The translations under genes were made by a program, and so were the position numbers. The notes beneath the pieces were generated by a model that was given only the letters and a program-made list of their open reading frames with translations, was not told the origin of the DNA and did no database searches. Shown here piece by piece: positions 17,206-25,084 of a DNA stretch of 64,000 nucleotides. Each line of letters starts with the position of its first letter. Positions within the stretch are counted from its first letter, which is position 1. The DNA comes from Nonomuraea fuscirosea (lineage in GTDB: Bacteria > Actinomycetota > Actinomycetes > Streptosporangiales > Streptosporangiaceae). The stretch is taken from NCBI RefSeq assembly GCF_003001935.1, contig NZ_PVNG01000013.1, forward strand, positions 248,001 through 312,000, read 5' to 3'.

Positions 17206-18405
17206 CTACCCGCCTCCGAGGAGGACGCCGTCGAGCCGCCAGTCCCGCGCGTGCGCGGCCAGGGTGAGGCCGAGGCCGGGCCGGTCGGGCACCAGCATGC
17301 GCCCGTCCGCGATCTCGGGCCGCTCCTCGAACAGCGGCGAGAGCCATTCGATGTGCTCGACCCAGGAGTCGCGCGGGTAGGCGGCGGCCAGGTGCACGTG
17401 GATCTCCATCACGAAGTGCGGCGCGACCTGGAGGCAGGCGTGGTCGGCGAGGGCGGCGACCTTGAGGTAGGGGGTGATGCCGCCGACGCGGGGCACGTCG
17501 GGCTGGAGGAAGTCGGCGGCGCGCAGGTCGATCATGCGGACGAGGCCGGCCACGCTGGAGAGCATCTCACCGGTGGCGATCGGGGTGTCGAGCGCGGCGG
17601 CGAGCTGAGCGTGCCCCTCGGCGTCGTAGGCGTCCAGCGGCTCCTCGATCCACACCAGACCCAGCTCCTCCACCGCCCGCCCGAACCGCAACGCACTCGC
17701 CCGATCCCACTGCTGGTTGGCGTCCACCATCAACGGCACCCCCTCCCCCAGGTGCTCCCGGACCGCCGCCAACCGCCGCAGATCCTCCCGCATGTCCGGC
17801 TGCCCGACCTTGACCTTGATGCCGCCGATGCCGCCGGCGAGCGAGCGCTCAGCCTTCTCCTTGACCTCCTCGATCGGGGCCTGGAGGTAGCCGCCGGAGG
17901 TGTTGTAGACCCGTACCGAGTCGCGGTAGGAGCCGAGCAGCTTGGCCAGCGGCAGCCCCGCCCGCTTCGCCTTCAGATCCCACAACGCCACGTCGATCGC
18001 GGCCAGCGCCTGCGCCGCCACCCCCGACCGGCCCACCGACGCCCCCGCCCACAACAGCCGCTCGTACACCCGGCCGATGTCCGACGGGTCCTCACCCAGC
18101 AGGTTCTCCCCCACCTCTTTGGCGTGCGCGTACTGCGCCGGCGTGCCGGCCCTGGTCGTGTAGGAGAAGCCCAGCCCCTCCAGGCCGTCGGCAGTGGTGA
18201 TCTCGCAGGTCAGGACGTCGATCTGGGACAGCGGCCGCTGCCGTCCTGTGGCCACCTTGGCGTCGCTCACGGGCCGGTCCAGCGGCACCGCGTACCGGCC
18301 GAACCGCACAGAGCCGATGGCCCCCACCGGCCCGCTCGGCTGGTGGCGGGCGCGAGTCCCGCCGCCGACGGTCCCTGACGCGACGCGCGACCGCGTACCG
18401 GGCAC
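17206..18405 (-). CDS. L-talarate/galactarate dehydratase-like enolase superfamily protein (copy 2)
   Basis: Mandelate-racemase-subgroup dehydratase of 399 residues. Signatures match talarate/galactarate dehydratases: GGIKVKVGQPDMREDL (K-x-K base), LMVDANQQWDRASAL, WIEEPLDAYDAEGHAQLA, TPIATGEMLSS, PRVGGITPYL and the catalytic His in LQVAPHFVMEIHVHLAAAYP. The expected reaction is dehydration of galactarate or L-talarate to 5-dehydro-4-deoxyglucarate. GTG at 18405 starts 3 bp after the upstream paralogue. Compared with that copy it has an extra ~28 residue N terminus. Large parts are nearly identical to copy 1 at DNA level. Confidence 0.87.
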   Translation of the reverse strand: MPGTRSRVASGTVGGGTRARHQPSGPVGAIGSVRFGRYAVPLDRPVSDAKVATGRQRPLSQIDVLTCEITTADGLEGLGFSYTTRAGTPAQYAHAKEVGENLLGEDPSDIGRVYERLLWAGASVGRSGVAAQALAAIDVALWDLKAKRAGLPLAKLLGSYRDSVRVYNTSGGYLQAPIEEVKEKAERSLAGGIGGIKVKVGQPDMREDLRRLAAVREHLGEGVPLMVDANQQWDRASALRFGRAVEELGLVWIEEPLDAYDAEGHAQLAAALDTPIATGEMLSSVAGLVRMIDLRAADFLQPDVPRVGGITPYLKVAALADHACLQVAPHFVMEIHVHLAAAYPRDSWVEHIEWLSPLFEERPEIADGRMLVPDRPGLGLTLAAHARDWRLDGVLLGGG

Positions 18406-18408
18406 GCC

Positions 18409-19536
18409 TTACGCCTTTCCGAACTCGACGCTGTCCACGGTCCACTTGCGGCACTGCTCGCTCAGCGTGAACCCGAGCCCGGGCCGGTCCGGGACGATCA
18501 TGCGTCCGTCGCGGGTCTCGAGCCGCTCCTCGAACAGCGGGTTGAGCCACTCGAAGTGCTCGACCCAGGGCTCGCGCGGGTAGGCGGCGGCCAGGTGGAG
18601 GTGGATCTCCATGGCGAAGTGCGGCGCGAGCTGCAGCCCCGCGTGGTCGGCCAGCGTGGCCAGGCGCAGGAAGGAGGTGATGCCGCCGACGCGGGGGGCG
18701 TCGGGCTGGATGACGTCGGCGGCGCGGGCCTCGATGAGGCGTACGTGCTCGGCCACGCTGGAGAGCATCTCACCGGTGGCGATCGGGGTGTCGAGCGCGG
18801 CGGCGAGCTGAGCGTGCCCCTCGGCGTCGTAGGCGTCCAGCGGCTCCTCGATCCACACCAGACCCAGCTCCTCCACCGCCCGCCCGAACCGCAACGCACT
18901 CGCCCGATCCCACTGCTGATTGGCGTCCACCATCAACGGCACCCCCTCCCCCAGGTGCTCCCGGACCGCCGCCAACCGCCGCAGATCCTCCCGCATGTCC
19001 GGCTGCCCCACCTTGATCTTGATGCCGCCGATGCCGTCCGCCAGGGACTGGGAGGCCCGCGCCTGCACCTCCTCGATCGGCGCGTGCAGGAAGCCACCCG
19101 AGGTGTTGTACGTCCTGACGGAGTCGCGATAGGAGCCGAGCAGCTTGGCCAGCGGCAACCCGGCCCGCTTCGCCTTGAGGTCCCACAACGCGATGTCGAT
19201 CGCGGCCAGCGCCTGCGTGGCGACCCCCGACCGGCCCACGGAGGCCCCCGCCCACAACAGCCGCTCGTACACCCGGCCGATGTCCGACGGGTCCTCACCC
19301 AGCAGGTTCTCCCCCACCTCCTTGGCGTGCGCGTACTGCGCCGGGCCGCCGGCCCGCTTGCTGTAGCTGAAGCCGGTGCCGCCGTGGCCGTCCTCGGTCG
19401 TGATCTCGGCGAAGAGGAAGGCGATCTCGGTCATCGGCTTCTGCCGGCCGGTCAGGACCTTGGCGTCGCTGACGGGGACGTCGAGCGGGAGGGTGACGGA
19501 GGAGAGCGCGACGTGGCGGATGCGGTCGGAAGCCAT
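18409..19536 (-). CDS. L-talarate/galactarate dehydratase-like enolase superfamily protein (copy 1)
   Basis: First gene of the three-gene operon, 375 residues, normal length for the family. Same motif set as copy 2: GGIKIKVGQPDMREDL, LMVDANQQWD, IEEPLDAYDAEGH, ATGEMLSSVAEH, PDAPRVGGIT and APHFAMEIHLHLAAAYP with the catalytic His. It is closer than copy 2 to characterised talarate/galactarate dehydratases in its C-terminal third (EPWVEHFEWLNPLFEER). ATG at 19536. Two palindromic elements 27-65 bp upstream are the probable targets of the operon's own GntR regulator. Confidence 0.9.
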   Translation of the reverse strand: MASDRIRHVALSSVTLPLDVPVSDAKVLTGRQKPMTEIAFLFAEITTEDGHGGTGFSYSKRAGGPAQYAHAKEVGENLLGEDPSDIGRVYERLLWAGASVGRSGVATQALAAIDIALWDLKAKRAGLPLAKLLGSYRDSVRTYNTSGGFLHAPIEEVQARASQSLADGIGGIKIKVGQPDMREDLRRLAAVREHLGEGVPLMVDANQQWDRASALRFGRAVEELGLVWIEEPLDAYDAEGHAQLAAALDTPIATGEMLSSVAEHVRLIEARAADVIQPDAPRVGGITSFLRLATLADHAGLQLAPHFAMEIHLHLAAAYPREPWVEHFEWLNPLFEERLETRDGRMIVPDRPGLGFTLSEQCRKWTVDSVEFGKA

Positions 19537-19562
19537 GGTGGTCCTCGGGCGTGGGGCGGCAG

Positions 19563-19601
19563 GATTCGTACGTCATCGTACAAATCCATAAGTCATCTGA
19601 C
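19563..19601 (-). promoter_or_regulatory. Tandem candidate GntR/FadR operators before the dehydratase operon
   Basis: An imperfect palindrome spans 19563-19586, with arms GATTCGTAC and GTACAAATC around GTCATC (one mismatch). A second, GTCA-TC-TGAC, lies at 19592-19601. Both centre on GTCATC. FadR-type regulators bind short GT-N(2-3)-AC palindromes, and the operon ends with such a regulator gene. Confidence 0.55.
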
Positions 19602-19608
19602 AACATGC

Positions 19609-20682
19609 TCAGCTGCTGAGGCCGAGCCGGGTGCGCACGGAGGCCAGGATGTCGTGCGGGAGCGGGGCGTAGCCGTACAGGGCGAGGTAGGACTGGCCGG
19701 CGTCGCCCGCGGTGTAGCTCAGGAAGGTGCGCACCAGCGGGTCGGGCTCGCCCTCGCAGGCGATCTCGTAGGTGATCATGACGATGGGGTACGCGCCCGG
19801 AATCCTGGTCCGGTAGTCGAACCGCACGATCGGGCCGTGCTCCCCGTCCACGACCCTGGCGCCCTCCATCGCCCGGGTGGCGCTCTCGGGCGACAGCTCG
19901 ACGAAACGCCCGGAGGCGTTGCGGATCTTGGCGATGCGCAGGCGGGCGTTGCTGGCGTAGCCGTACTCGACGTACCCGATGGAACCCTCCGAATACTGGA
20001 TGACCTGGACGATCCCGTCAGACCCCCCGATCGCCGGCCCCGCGCCCCGCCACACCATCGACGGCTCGTGCGGCCACCGGCCCATCGCCCGCAGGAACGC
20101 GGTGAAGTTGTGCGTCGTCCCCGACTCACCGGCCCGGTGGACGGGCCGCACCCGCGCGTCCGGCAGCCGCACGCCGGGGTTGTCGGCGGCGATCTCCTTG
20201 GCGTCCCATCGGGTGATCCGCCCGCTGAAGATGCCGGTCAGCGTGCCCGGCGACAACCTCAGATCCGGTACGGACGGCAGGTTGTACGCCACCGCAACCG
20301 GACCGATCACCATGGGCAGATGCAGCGCCCTGCCCCCGCAACGCCGGTCGGCCCGCCCCTGCTCCTCCGACGACATGACGACGTCGGACCCGGCGAACGC
20401 GGTGGCGCCAGCGATGAAATCCCGGATCCCGGCCCCGGACCCGTTGGCGCGGTAGTCCACCCGGAAGTCGGGATGCATCCGACGGAACTCGGCCCGCCAG
20501 GCGTCCATCGCCCCCTTCTGCGCGGTCGACCCGGACCCGGTGATCGACCGCACGATCCTGCTGCCGTCACGTGTCTTCTCCCCGCTGGTGAAGAACCCGA
20601 TCCCGCACAGAGTGACGACGCCCGCGGTCACGACCAGGGCGACGAGCAGCCCCGGCCACGCGACCCGCTTCAGGTTTGCCAC
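19609..20682 (-). CDS. PstS-like phosphate-binding family protein, membrane-anchored
   Basis: Periplasmic-binding protein of the PstS family, 357 residues. Phosphate-site motifs are present: TGSGSTAQKGAMDAW near residue 48, ANGSGAGIRDF, GESGTTHNF, GGSDG and SEGSIGYVEYGYA. There is no usable lipobox; instead a hydrophobic helix (about residues 9-30) should anchor it in the membrane. No pstCAB genes are adjacent, so it is an orphan. GTG at 20682 is preferred because it starts just before the anchor; a TTG at 20733 would add 17 residues. Possible roles are phosphate sensing or scavenging rather than transport proper. Confidence 0.8.
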   Translation of the reverse strand: MANLKRVAWPGLLVALVVTAGVVTLCGIGFFTSGEKTRDGSRIVRSITGSGSTAQKGAMDAWRAEFRRMHPDFRVDYRANGSGAGIRDFIAGATAFAGSDVVMSSEEQGRADRRCGGRALHLPMVIGPVAVAYNLPSVPDLRLSPGTLTGIFSGRITRWDAKEIAADNPGVRLPDARVRPVHRAGESGTTHNFTAFLRAMGRWPHEPSMVWRGAGPAIGGSDGIVQVIQYSEGSIGYVEYGYASNARLRIAKIRNASGRFVELSPESATRAMEGARVVDGEHGPIVRFDYRTRIPGAYPIVMITYEIACEGEPDPLVRTFLSYTAGDAGQSYLALYGYAPLPHDILASVRTRLGLSS

Positions 20683-20802
20683 CCCGCCCAGCTTAGGAAG
20701 CCACCGTTCCCCCACACCCCGATCAACCGTCAAGCCGGCCGCATAAGTACGTCATTTACCTCTTTGCGCACCGGCTCACGGACAACCGGGACACGGGTCC
20801 CC

Positions 20803-21987
20803 TCATCCGGGCGCGGGTCGCGTGCCTCCTTCGGCGGCCAGTCGTGCGACCGCGGACTCGAGCTGGCGGACGCGCCGCTGGACGATGTTCCGGCGATACT
20901 CCGGCGGCAGCTCCCGCGTGGCCCGGGTGGCCTGCCGGAGGGTCTCCTCCGGTTCGCCTCCCGCCACCCGGCAGAAGGCCCGGTCGAGCTGGATCAGCGT
21001 ACGGTCGAGTTGCTCATGTCGGTCGTACAGCTTCAGCGCCTTGGTCAGATAGGCATAACCATCGCGGAAGCAGCCCAGCTCGACCAGGGCCTCGCCCAGG
21101 TGGAACAGCAGTTGCCTGCGCGTGTAGCCGAAGACCGGGTCGCTGCCCTTCACCGTCGCCAGCACCGATTCCCCTCTGCTCCGCGCCTCTTCCGCGGCGG
21201 CCCGTACGTCGTCCCGGGCCGGGAAGCCGGTGCCGCGTCCCTGCTGTGCCAGCCGCGCCACGGCCCGCAACTCGGCGACGGGCGCCATGGCGCTCACCGC
21301 GCACACCTCCTTGTCTGCGAGGTCGCCGGCCGCCCGCGCCAGCTTCAAGCTGTCGAGCGGGTCACCGTAGTAGTGCGGCAGCATGGACTGACGGACCATG
21401 ACCCAGGCTCGCAGCGCGGGATCCTCCGTCTCCTCCGCGGCCCGGCGAGCCGTGTCGAAGTATGAGCCGGCCGAGTCCCACAGGCCCAGATTGATCAGCA
21501 GCATGCCGATGAGGCCGGCCAATCTCGCCGCGATCCGATGCAGGCGACGATGACAGTCGATCGGATGCCGCTGCTCACACAGCCGGCTGACCTCTCCGAA
21601 GTCCACCAGGACGTCGGTGAGCAGTTCGAGTGGCGCCGTCGCGGTGACGTACTGCTCACCGTGGCGGACCGTACGCGCCTCCCACTCGTCGAGGACGGTC
21701 TCCGGCAGCACCGCACCGGCCAGCGTCGCGTCCATCCGCCGGCGGGCCAGCGCCAGACGGCGATAGAGGCAGATGTCCCGCTCGGGGTCCTGAGTGCCGC
21801 CTTCCGGGTCGAGCCATGGCCCGAACGCGGGCAGCGAGTCCTGACCGGCCATGATGGCCAGCAGCGTGACCGTGGGGTCGGTGACCTGGTGGACGTGGCC
21901 CAGCAGGTTCTCCGCGGTGCGAGCCAGCACGCTGTCCAGCTCCTCCTCGGACAGCTCGTCGTGGCGGGCCTCATCGTCGGTGCTCAC
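20803..21987 (-). CDS. TPR-like helical-repeat protein partnered with an ECF sigma factor
   Basis: A 394-residue, mostly helical protein with TPR-like repeats in the middle and C-terminal half (RAWVMVRQSMLPHYYGDPLD, LFHLGEALVELGCFRDGYAY). No HTH is visible. The GTG start at 21987 overlaps the sigma factor stop by 4 bp, so the two are made together. Proteins of this look in actinomycetes are often the TPR part of XRE-type regulators; here the DNA-binding part is absent and the partner is a sigma factor, so control of that sigma factor is a reasonable guess only. Confidence 0.7.
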   Translation of the reverse strand: MSTDDEARHDELSEEELDSVLARTAENLLGHVHQVTDPTVTLLAIMAGQDSLPAFGPWLDPEGGTQDPERDICLYRRLALARRRMDATLAGAVLPETVLDEWEARTVRHGEQYVTATAPLELLTDVLVDFGEVSRLCEQRHPIDCHRRLHRIAARLAGLIGMLLINLGLWDSAGSYFDTARRAAEETEDPALRAWVMVRQSMLPHYYGDPLDSLKLARAAGDLADKEVCAVSAMAPVAELRAVARLAQQGRGTGFPARDDVRAAAEEARSRGESVLATVKGSDPVFGYTRRQLLFHLGEALVELGCFRDGYAYLTKALKLYDRHEQLDRTLIQLDRAFCRVAGGEPEETLRQATRATRELPPEYRRNIVQRRVRQLESAVARLAAEGGTRPAPG

Positions 21988-22568
21988 TGTGGTGCGCCTC
22001 CCTCCTTCGCGCGTGCCGGATAGAGTCGCGCTCTCAGCGCTTTTCGTGCCTTCTTCTGTAGGTCGCGTACCTGCTGGGCGCTCAGGCCGAGATGATCGGC
22101 TATCTCGACAGCGGTGAAGCCGTCCACGCGCAGGGCCATCGCGATCATGCTGTTGGCGTCCAGCTCGCGGAGCGCCGCCAGCACGTCCAGGGACTCATCG
22201 GTCAGAACAGCGTGGTCAGGCACTGATCGCTCCGGCGGCTCCCGTTCCCCCATGGTCACCAGGAACAGGCGGCGGCGCGGGCCGGGCGGACGCAGATACT
22301 TGTGGTGCGCCACTATGCGCAGGTAGAGCGAAGGGCTGCGGACCGTGTCCCGAACCCAACCCCAGCGTGCCCATACCTCCAGGAAGGCCTCCTGCGTGGC
22401 GTCCTCCGCCTCCGCCTGCGGAGCACCACAGCACAGCAGGAATCTCACGACCAGGTGGTATTCGCGATCGTAGAGGTCGAGGAAGTCCCCGCGCGCCGCG
22501 ATGCCGTCTTCCGCCGGATCGGGGAGATGTTCCATCGGAAGGGGCAGGTGTTGATCATCGGTCGCCAT
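21984..22568 (-). CDS. ECF-type RNA polymerase sigma factor
   Basis: A 194-residue sigma-70-family factor of ECF size. Region 2 is seen at about residues 28-90 (YHLVVRFLLCC, EDATQEAFLEVWARW), and region 4 at 125-185 with the HTH AVEIADHLGLSAQQVRDLQK. ATG at 22568 lies inside the 3' end of the upstream small membrane-protein gene (14-bp overlap), and its own stop overlaps the TPR gene. No classical anti-sigma factor (ZAS motif) is seen; the small membrane protein or the TPR protein may take that role. Confidence 0.88.
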   Translation of the reverse strand: MATDDQHLPLPMEHLPDPAEDGIAARGDFLDLYDREYHLVVRFLLCCGAPQAEAEDATQEAFLEVWARWGWVRDTVRSPSLYLRIVAHHKYLRPPGPRRRLFLVTMGEREPPERSVPDHAVLTDESLDVLAALRELDANSMIAMALRVDGFTAVEIADHLGLSAQQVRDLQKKARKALRARLYPARAKEGGAPQ

Positions 22569-22791
22569 CGTCGGAGGCCTTCGCGTGGGAGACAGGACCG
22601 AACTCGATCAGAATGCCGTGCTTGCCCAGATCAAGGATGCGACTGCCTTCAGGGAGCCGGCGTACGAGGTCACGCCGCGCCACCTCCCTGCTCTTCTCGC
22701 GGCTGACGACGCTGCGCAGCCACGCGCCGACGACCGTGACACCGGCGACCAGAACGGCCGACACAGCGGCGGCTATTTGGACGGGATCCAT
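22555..22791 (-). CDS. Small membrane protein upstream of ECF sigma factor
   Basis: A 78-residue protein with one N-terminal membrane helix (about residues 4-26, QIAAAVSAVLVAGVTVVGAW) followed by a charged cytoplasmic part. The start is well supported by GGGAGG 6 nt before ATG. It is the first gene of the operon small membrane protein-sigma-TPR and overlaps the sigma gene by 14 bp. No family recognised. Its position and topology would suit a membrane anchor or sensor for the sigma factor, but no sequence motif proves it. Confidence 0.65.
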   Translation of the reverse strand: MDPVQIAAAVSAVLVAGVTVVGAWLRSVVSREKSREVARRDLVRRLPEGSRILDLGKHGILIEFGPVSHAKASDDGDR

Positions 22792-22989
22792 GGTGTACCT
22801 CCCTTACGGGGGTTCGGAGGGGGTGGATACCGAAGTCCCGCTCTACGTCTATAAGTGGCCGTTCGTGGCGTTGATCGGGAGGAGTCATAGGCGATGGGTT
22901 TCGCAGCACCGAAGACGGCGACGGTGATGACCGCACCGCACCCGCCGCGTTACGACGCCGGTCAACGCCGAAGCACCGGACAAGGCGAA

Positions 22990-23018
22990 CGCCCACCTCC
23001 GGAAACCGGGGGTGGGCG
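22990..23018 (-). terminator. Strong hairpin after the DoxX gene
   Basis: Arms CGCCCACCTCCGG and CCGGGGGTGGGCG (one mismatch) flank a 3-nt loop, 15 bp past the DoxX stop codon on the minus strand. No U-tract, as is common for high-GC actinomycete terminators. Confidence 0.6.
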
Positions 23019-23032
23019 TGGGGTCATCCGCA

Positions 23033-23557
23033 CTACTTCAGCCAGCCGTTTCGCTGGACGATGGGGAGGTTGCCGAGGCCGAGGGTGGTGCCGGCGCCGG
23101 TGAGGGCGAGGCCGACGAGGACGATGGCGTAGACGATGTGGTCGTCCATGAACGGGTTGGTGGTCAGGGGCAGTTCGGCGGCCCACATGAGCAGCAGCAT
23201 CGCGGTGCCGGCGCCGGCCGCGATGCGGGTGCCGATGCCCAGGATGAGTGCCAGGCCGACGCCGGCCAGACCGGCCATGAACAGCCAGTCCACCCACGCC
23301 TGTCCGGCCAGGGCCGAGAAGAGGCCGCCGAGCGCGTTCTCGCCGGTGCCCTTGAGGAAGCCGGTGGTCGGGCTGCCGCCGTTGATCCAGGCCTTGGCCG
23401 CCGGGGTGGCGAAGCCCCAGCCGAAGGTCTTGTCCAGGAACGCCCACAGGAAGATCCAGCCGAGCGAGATCCGGGCGAGCGCCCAGACGTAGCCGGCGGC
23501 GGGGCGGGGCGTCGCGGTGGTGGCGTTCACGACGGGGCTGTTGATGGTGGCGGCCAT
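23033..23557 (-). CDS. DoxX family membrane protein
   Basis: A 174-residue membrane protein with four to five helices and the DoxX/DoxD pattern: RISLGWIFLWAFLDKTFGWGF near residue 30, then LFMAGLAGVGLALILGIGTRIAA and the NPFMDDHIVYAIVLVGLAL segment. Members are linked to quinone/thiosulfate redox or oxidative-stress complexes; the specific role here is open. ATG at 23557 is preceded by GGAAAGGGGG. Single gene with its own terminator hairpin; divergent from the small gene at 23663. Confidence 0.85.
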   Translation of the reverse strand: MAATINSPVVNATTATPRPAAGYVWALARISLGWIFLWAFLDKTFGWGFATPAAKAWINGGSPTTGFLKGTGENALGGLFSALAGQAWVDWLFMAGLAGVGLALILGIGTRIAAGAGTAMLLLMWAAELPLTTNPFMDDHIVYAIVLVGLALTGAGTTLGLGNLPIVQRNGWLK

Positions 23558-23662
23558 GACGGCCCCCTTTCCAAGGGGTGATCTACCGTTTCGCTGTCAC
23601 CCCAAGCACACCCCGCGCGCGGCCCGCGCGGCAGTGCCGTACAGCCCGCGCGGGCCGGGACC

Positions 23663-24016
23663 TTGGTCACTTCCGTCCGGGCCGTTCTTCGGCGGCTGGT
23701 GTTGCGGACGGCCGTGTTTTGCCTGCTCTTGGTGCCTGTCCTGCCACCGTGGAGTATGCGAACATCGAGGGAAGATCGGTGGCTCAGCGCCCTTCGCAAC
23801 CACGCCGCCCAGCTCGCGTTCACGGACTGGACGCCCCAGAGCGGCGACTGGGCCCACCTGTACACGGGCTTCGTCGACGACGGCACGCCGTACACGGAGG
23901 TGTCGGTCTATCGGGCGGGTGACGGCGGCGGCCATGTCCGCATCCACTATCAGCGCTACATCGGCGACGAGCTGACGTCGTTCTGGACTCGACTGGTGGA
24001 TGAGATCGCCGAGTGA
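23663..24016 (+). CDS. Small exported protein of unknown function
   Basis: No recognised family. From a TTG at 23663 it encodes 117 residues: a basic start, a hydrophobic stretch (AVFCLLLVPVLPPW, residues 17-30) that looks like a signal or anchor, and a compact soluble part rich in Trp/Tyr (FTDWTPQSGDWAHLYTGFVD). A GTG at 23699 or ATG at 23756 are alternative starts; none has a clear Shine-Dalgarno, and the ATG would lose the hydrophobic segment. Codon usage looks coding throughout. Ends 18 bp from the convergent kinase gene. Confidence 0.5.
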   Translation: MVTSVRAVLRRLVLRTAVFCLLLVPVLPPWSMRTSREDRWLSALRNHAAQLAFTDWTPQSGDWAHLYTGFVDDGTPYTEVSVYRAGDGGGHVRIHYQRYIGDELTSFWTRLVDEIAE

Positions 24017-24034
24017 TGAGCGGGGTAGCGCTGA

Positions 24035-25084
24035 TCAGTGGGTGCGCGGCGAGGGCGTGCCGCTGCGATCCGCGCTGCGGTCGGCGGTGAAGACGTAGAG
24101 GTACGGGTGGCGCGAACGCAGTTCGCCCCGGGCGGCGGCCCTGGCCAGGGCGAGTGCCCCGTCCACCGAGGTGCCCAGCGGCGGTGTGGGGCGAGCCTCG
24201 GGCAGCAGGGCTCGTACGGTGGCCAGGAACGGCTCCATCAGCAGATCACCGGCGTCGAAGAGGCGTCCGCCCCAGGAGATGACCGGCTCGATCCCGGTCG
24301 CGGCGGCGACGGCGGCCTGGGCGAGCTGCCGTCCGGCCTCGTCCCAGATGGCCCGCGCGACCGCGTCACCCTCGTGGGCGGCGTCGGCCACGGACGGGGC
24401 GAAGGAGGCCAGGTGGTGGGCCGGCGAGGCCGACTCGTAGACGAGCGCCACCAGGTCCAGGGGGTGGCCGAAGCGGGCGGTCAGGCGGTCCAGCAGGGCG
24501 GGCGACCCGCCGCCGCGGCCGTCGTGAGCGCGCAGGGCGGCCTGGAGCCCGTTCATGCCGATCCACGCGCCGCTGCCGTGGTCGCCGAGCAGGTGTCCCC
24601 AGCCGTCGGACTGGTTCCAGACGCCGGCCAGGTCGGTGCCCAGCGTGATGACGCCGGTCCCGGCGGCGACGACGACTCCCGGCCGGAACCCGAGCGCGCC
24701 GACGTGCGTGGTCACCGTGTCGCCCGCGACCGCGAGCGCGCCCAGCTCGAAGCGCTCGCGCAGAGCGTGCCACAGCGGCTCGGGCTCCCTGACCAGGCCG
24801 GGCATTCCGGTCACCCCGATGGCCATCCCGGCCAACCGCTCCGGCCCCCGGGTCATGTCCGCCCGGCCGCCGGTCATCCGGCCGGCGTCCCTCTGCTCGC
24901 CGGCGCGGGTGGCGTTCTCGATGACCGTGGTGATTTCGGCGGCCAGTCGTTCGAGGTCCACCCGGCCTCCGGTGCGGGGCGCCGGTGAGGTGTTCTCGCC
25001 GTACGCGGGCCCGTCGTCGGTCTCGATGCGGGCTCTGATGCCGCCGCCGCCGACGTCCACGCCCGCGAGGCCGAGGCCGCTCAT
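24035..25084 (-). CDS. BadF/BadG/BcrA-type N-acetyl sugar kinase
   Basis: A 349-residue ASKHA-fold kinase resembling bacterial N-acetylglucosamine/N-acetylmuramic acid kinases. Phosphate-1 loop is VDVGGGGIRARI at the N terminus, phosphate-2 region VVVAAGTGVITLG, then the GNASH-type signature WGHLLGDHGSGAWIG. The last ~20 residues are hydrophilic. It overlaps the murQ stop by 4 bp (ATGA), so kinase and etherase are co-produced. That pairing favours phosphorylation of MurNAc (giving MurNAc-6-P, the MurQ substrate) or GlcNAc released by the GH89 enzyme; the sequence cannot separate these. Confidence 0.85.
   Translation of the reverse strand: MSGLGLAGVDVGGGGIRARIETDDGPAYGENTSPAPRTGGRVDLERLAAEITTVIENATRAGEQRDAGRMTGGRADMTRGPERLAGMAIGVTGMPGLVREPEPLWHALRERFELGALAVAGDTVTTHVGALGFRPGVVVAAGTGVITLGTDLAGVWNQSDGWGHLLGDHGSGAWIGMNGLQAALRAHDGRGGGSPALLDRLTARFGHPLDLVALVYESASPAHHLASFAPSVADAAHEGDAVARAIWDEAGRQLAQAAVAAATGIEPVISWGGRLFDAGDLLMEPFLATVRALLPEARPTPPLGTSVDGALALARAAARGELRSRHPYLYVFTADRSADRSGTPSPRTH

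Noticed and set aside
20748..20756. GTACGTCAT upstream of the PstS-like gene as another GntR site
   Set aside because: It shares nine bases with the operator near 19568 but has no palindromic partner, so chance cannot be excluded.
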